Source: Streptomyces sp. CHD11
GTDB lineage: Bacteria; Actinomycetota; Actinomycetes; Streptomycetales; Streptomycetaceae
DNA: 64,000 nucleotides
Direction of reading: 5' to 3'
Assembly (NCBI RefSeq): GCF_018638295.1
Contig: NZ_JABTTS010000029.1
Coordinates: forward strand, 67,144 to 131,143
Positions 62,223-64,000 of this stretch are shown here, piece after piece (within the stretch, counting starts at the first letter, position 1; each line of letters starts with the position of its first letter). The translations under genes and the position numbers were made by a program. The notes under the pieces were generated by a model. It searched no databases. It was not told the origin of the DNA and worked only from the letters and a program-made list of their open reading frames with translations.

Positions 62223-62855
62223 TTACCCGTGACAACCCGTTGAAGCACCGACTCTCCGCGGCGGGGCCAAGGGGACGATCTCCCGGGCGAAGAAATCGTG
62301 GAACCCCTCACCACGCTCATACAGTGCGTCGAACCCGGCGTTCGTTTCCCGGATCAGTGAGCTGTCCGTATAGCGGTTGGCGCCCGCCGCGTTTCCGTCC
62401 TCGTCGTACACGACCTCGTACATGACCACATCGCCGAGGATCACGACTTCCGGGACCAGGCGATTCCGCTCGATGCTGGAGATATCGCGAGCGTCGATGA
62501 CCTTGATGGCGTCACCCACATCCACGCGCACTCGCAGGACGAACAACTCCCATTGCACATACGGCGTGACAGGGAATTCCACCACCCGCAGGCGACGGTG
62601 GGTGACGCCCCGATCCGACGCCCGCCGGATTTCCCGGGCGTAGTCCTCGCGCCTCTCGTCGGCCAGCGACAGCGCCCTCTCCCAGTCGCCGTCGGCGAAG
62701 GCCTCCCAGCTCGGGAAGCCGCGCTCCCTGAAGTGCTGGCCGCGCTCGAGCTTGTTGAGGAAGCCGATCCCGCCGGTGTACACCCGGCTCAGGTCGGCAT
62801 GGTACGTGGGGCGGTCCAGGCGTTCGGATGCGCCTCTGGGGAAGGAGTCAAACAC
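62223..62855 (-). CDS. DUF6879 family protein
   Basis: A 210-aa protein related in layout to that at 60157: an N-terminal helical region with FLNKLERGQHFRERGFPSWEAF, then HRRLRVVEFPVTPYVQWELFVL and VVMYEVVYDEDGNAAGANRY near the C-terminus. It starts with GTG 62855, overlapping the preceding stop by 8 nt, so translation is coupled. No known function. With its upstream partner it forms a second, smaller copy of the small-protein/DUF6879 pair, here without an adjacent intact XRE gene. Confidence 0.75.
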   Translation of the reverse strand: MFDSFPRGASERLDRPTYHADLSRVYTGGIGFLNKLERGQHFRERGFPSWEAFADGDWERALSLADERREDYAREIRRASDRGVTHRRLRVVEFPVTPYVQWELFVLRVRVDVGDAIKVIDARDISSIERNRLVPEVVILGDVVMYEVVYDEDGNAAGANRYTDSSLIRETNAGFDALYERGEGFHDFFAREIVPLAPPRRVGASTGCHG

Positions 62856-63120
62856 TGGGGATGTCCGGCTTCGCCGCGATGAGCATGTTCCTGGGGATGA
62901 CCACGAGGCGTTCGTCCGACCCGATCGACACCCCGTCGGGCAGGTTCCTGCCCAGCGACTGGGTGAGGTCCCGGCCGATGACGGCGATGTCGCCGTTGGC
63001 GAGTTCCCAGATGTCCGGACAGTCAGGAGTTCCGGTGGTGTTTCCGAGTTCCTGGGGGGTTTTCCCCAGACGCTGTTTGAAACTCGTGTACGGATCCGCT
63101 TCCCATGGCCGCCTGGTCAT
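62848..63120 (-). CDS. Small protein with one copy of the DUF6879-partner repeat
   Basis: A 90-aa soluble protein. Residues about 33-80 (CPDIWELANGDIAVIGRDLT, then LPDGVSIGSDERLVVIPRNM) match the pattern of the two repeats in the protein at 59778: a CP start, a beta hairpin ending G(R/W), and a later (E/D)-x-V-x-V/I-P strand. The N-terminal 30 residues are helical and basic. ATG 63120 has GGGGGCGACGG upstream. The stop overlaps the DUF6879 start by 8 nt. Function unknown. Confidence 0.65.
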   Translation of the reverse strand: MTRRPWEADPYTSFKQRLGKTPQELGNTTGTPDCPDIWELANGDIAVIGRDLTQSLGRNLPDGVSIGSDERLVVIPRNMLIAAKPDIPSV

Positions 63121-63296
63121 TTCCGTCGCCCCCTAGATCGGTCAGGATGCTTCACTGTAGCGTGCAACTGGCCTGCCTGGCCATGCGTCAGAGCCTGTCA
63201 ACGGGGTAATGGCGAGGATTGATTCCTCCTTGTTCCCTGCCGCTCGGGGGTGGAATGATATTGATCGGAAAGAAAATCATGCCAACGCATGACAGG

Positions 63297-63326
63297 TGAC
63301 ACTTTCCATCTGTGCTATCGGATAAT
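63297..63326 (+). promoter_or_regulatory. Putative promoter of the edge operon
   Basis: TGACAC (63297-63302) and GATAAT (63321-63326) are 18 nt apart and 22 nt before the GTG at 63348. The surrounding 63240-63330 is unusually AT-rich for this genome. It lies in the 227-nt divergent gap between two units. Confidence 0.45.
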
Positions 63327-63347
63327 CGGGTGAACGGAGGGGTGGCT

Positions 63348-63758
63348 GTGGAAGCAGAAGTGGCCTTGCTCGCACAGAGCGCGGGGACCACCTTGGTCGC
63401 GTTGATGGCGACCGATGCCTGGCACCACGTGCGTGACGGGATCACCCAGCTCTGGCGCCGGACACAACCCGAACGCGCCGAGACCGTCGCCGCCGAGTTG
63501 GAGGCCGGCCGCGAGGACGCACTGACCGCCGCGGCCGCGGACGACCAGGAGACCCTGGACGAACTGCGCCTCCAGTGGCAGGGGATGGTGCGGCGGCTGC
63601 TCGTCGCCCGGCCCGCCGCCGTCGAGGAACTGCGCACCCTGCTGGACCGGCTCGACCCCGGTGGCTCGGCCGCCCGGCAGATCACCCAGCACGCCACCGC
63701 GTCCGGTCGGGCCCGGGTCTACCAAGCGGGACGTGACCAGCACATCGCAGAGCGATGA
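63348..63758 (+). CDS. Small helical protein with C-terminal VYQ..DQHI motif, candidate effector
   Basis: A 136-aa protein. Residues 1-100 are predicted helical (VALLAQSAGTTLVALMATDA, LRLQWQGMVRRLLVARPAAV), then a Gly-rich linker leads to a C-terminal motif ASGRARVYQAGRDQHIAER. The downstream protein begins with a matching motif (GRVYQSSGDQHISE). In amyloid-signalling NLR systems an effector carries such a motif at its C-terminus and the adjacent NLR carries it at its N-terminus; that fits here but is inference. GTG 63348 is chosen because GGAGG ends 7 nt upstream. The stop overlaps the next ATG (ATGA). Confidence 0.65.
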   Translation: MEAEVALLAQSAGTTLVALMATDAWHHVRDGITQLWRRTQPERAETVAAELEAGREDALTAAAADDQETLDELRLQWQGMVRRLLVARPAAVEELRTLLDRLDPGGSAARQITQHATASGRARVYQAGRDQHIAER

Positions 63759-64000
63759 CGGGTGGGACGGACGGCCACGCCGAGGACCAGGGACGCGTCT
63801 ACCAGTCGTCGGGCGACCAGCACATCAGCGAGCACCACCACTACGGCGGTGACGGGCCGGAGCACGGCGGACCGGACTCGGTGCGCCGCCCGGCGGTCGG
63901 CCGGCCCCCCGTCGCGCTCCGCGACCGCGGCGAGGTGATGGAACGCCTGCGGGCGAGCGTCGAGGCGGGGCGCGGCGGCCAGGTCTACGTGCTGTACGGC
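63755..64000 (+). CDS. N-terminus of a probable STAND/NLR-type or TPR protein (cut by window end)
   Basis: Only 82 codons are present. After MTGGTDGHAEDQ comes GRVYQSSGDQHISEHHHYGG, a motif shared with the C-terminus of the upstream gene, then a Pro/Arg-rich linker. The last part, RPPVALRDRGEVMERLRASVEA, then GRGGQVYVLYG, is the strand preceding a P-loop in streptomycete NB-ARC/TPR proteins. The P-loop itself would lie just beyond the window. ATG 63755 overlaps the upstream stop. The family call rests on this short start only. Confidence 0.5.
   Translation, partial: MTGGTDGHAEDQGRVYQSSGDQHISEHHHYGGDGPEHGGPDSVRRPAVGRPPVALRDRGEVMERLRASVEAGRGGQVYVLYG

Overview
The window is chromosomal DNA of a Streptomyces or very close actinomycete. 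It has very high GC with strong GC3 bias, GTG/TTG starts, dense ATGA/GTGA start-stop overlaps, and typical streptomycete families: XRE-DUF5753 plus DUF397 pairs, AbaA/WhiJ-type ATPases, MmyB-type XRE regulators next to SDRs, and the Pgl (BREX type 2) proteins PglW and PglX. Both ends are cut; the right end stops inside a gene.

1-9.2 kb: an eight-gene ebo-type metabolite-traffic cluster. In order it holds an inositol-3-phosphate-synthase-like protein, EboC (UbiA-like), a TIM-barrel isomerase, EboA, EboB (TatD), EboE, an EboF-like phosphodiesterase and a Tat-exported TIM-barrel protein. A strong hairpin and tRNA-Leu(GAG) follow. 9.5-14.8 kb is looser, with a cysteine-rich protein of unknown function, a secreted peptidoglycan-binding protein, an AraC regulator and two degraded-looking stretches. 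14.8-22.2 kb holds a membrane protein/lipoprotein pair, a GH1 beta-glucosidase, a tautomerase, an SDR divergent from an MmyB-like regulator across a perfect inverted repeat, and a secreted kelch protein.

22.5-30.0 kb: a tightly coupled five-gene minus-strand operon (SWIM zinc finger, unknown protein, vWA, MoxR-type AAA, DUF5682), resembling E. coli yehLMPQ and the MoxR-vWA conflict/chaperone systems. 30.3-42.4 kb is mostly secreted enzymes and small regulators: phosphodiester glycosidase, esterase, phosphotransferase, GH81 beta-1,3-glucanase with a LacI-type operator, a PQQ-propeller lipoprotein, HxlR divergent from a thioesterase, and a VOC protein. Debris of a transposase and another gene lies at 39.1-39.8 kb.

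42.6-64 kb looks like a defence and signalling island. Two tandem paralogous nuclease-helicase (DUF2075-type) genes each carry the same hairpin leader, whose 3' arm contains the ribosome binding site. BREX-2 pglW-pglX follows without pglY or pglZ in view. Next come two WhiJ/AbaA-like modules (ATPase, XRE-DUF5753, DUF397; and a duplicated small domain, DUF6879, XRE-DUF5753, DUF397), a radical SAM/CYTH pair and another DUF6879 pair. At the edge, a small helical protein and the start of a probable STAND/NLR-type protein share a short VYQ..DQHI motif, as in amyloid-signalling effector/receptor pairs.

The best candidates for undescribed biology are the duplicated SD-sequestering leader with its nuclease-helicase pair, the DUF6879 modules with their shared small domain, and the edge effector/STAND pair. 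All functional assignments are from reading motifs by eye; no database search was run.
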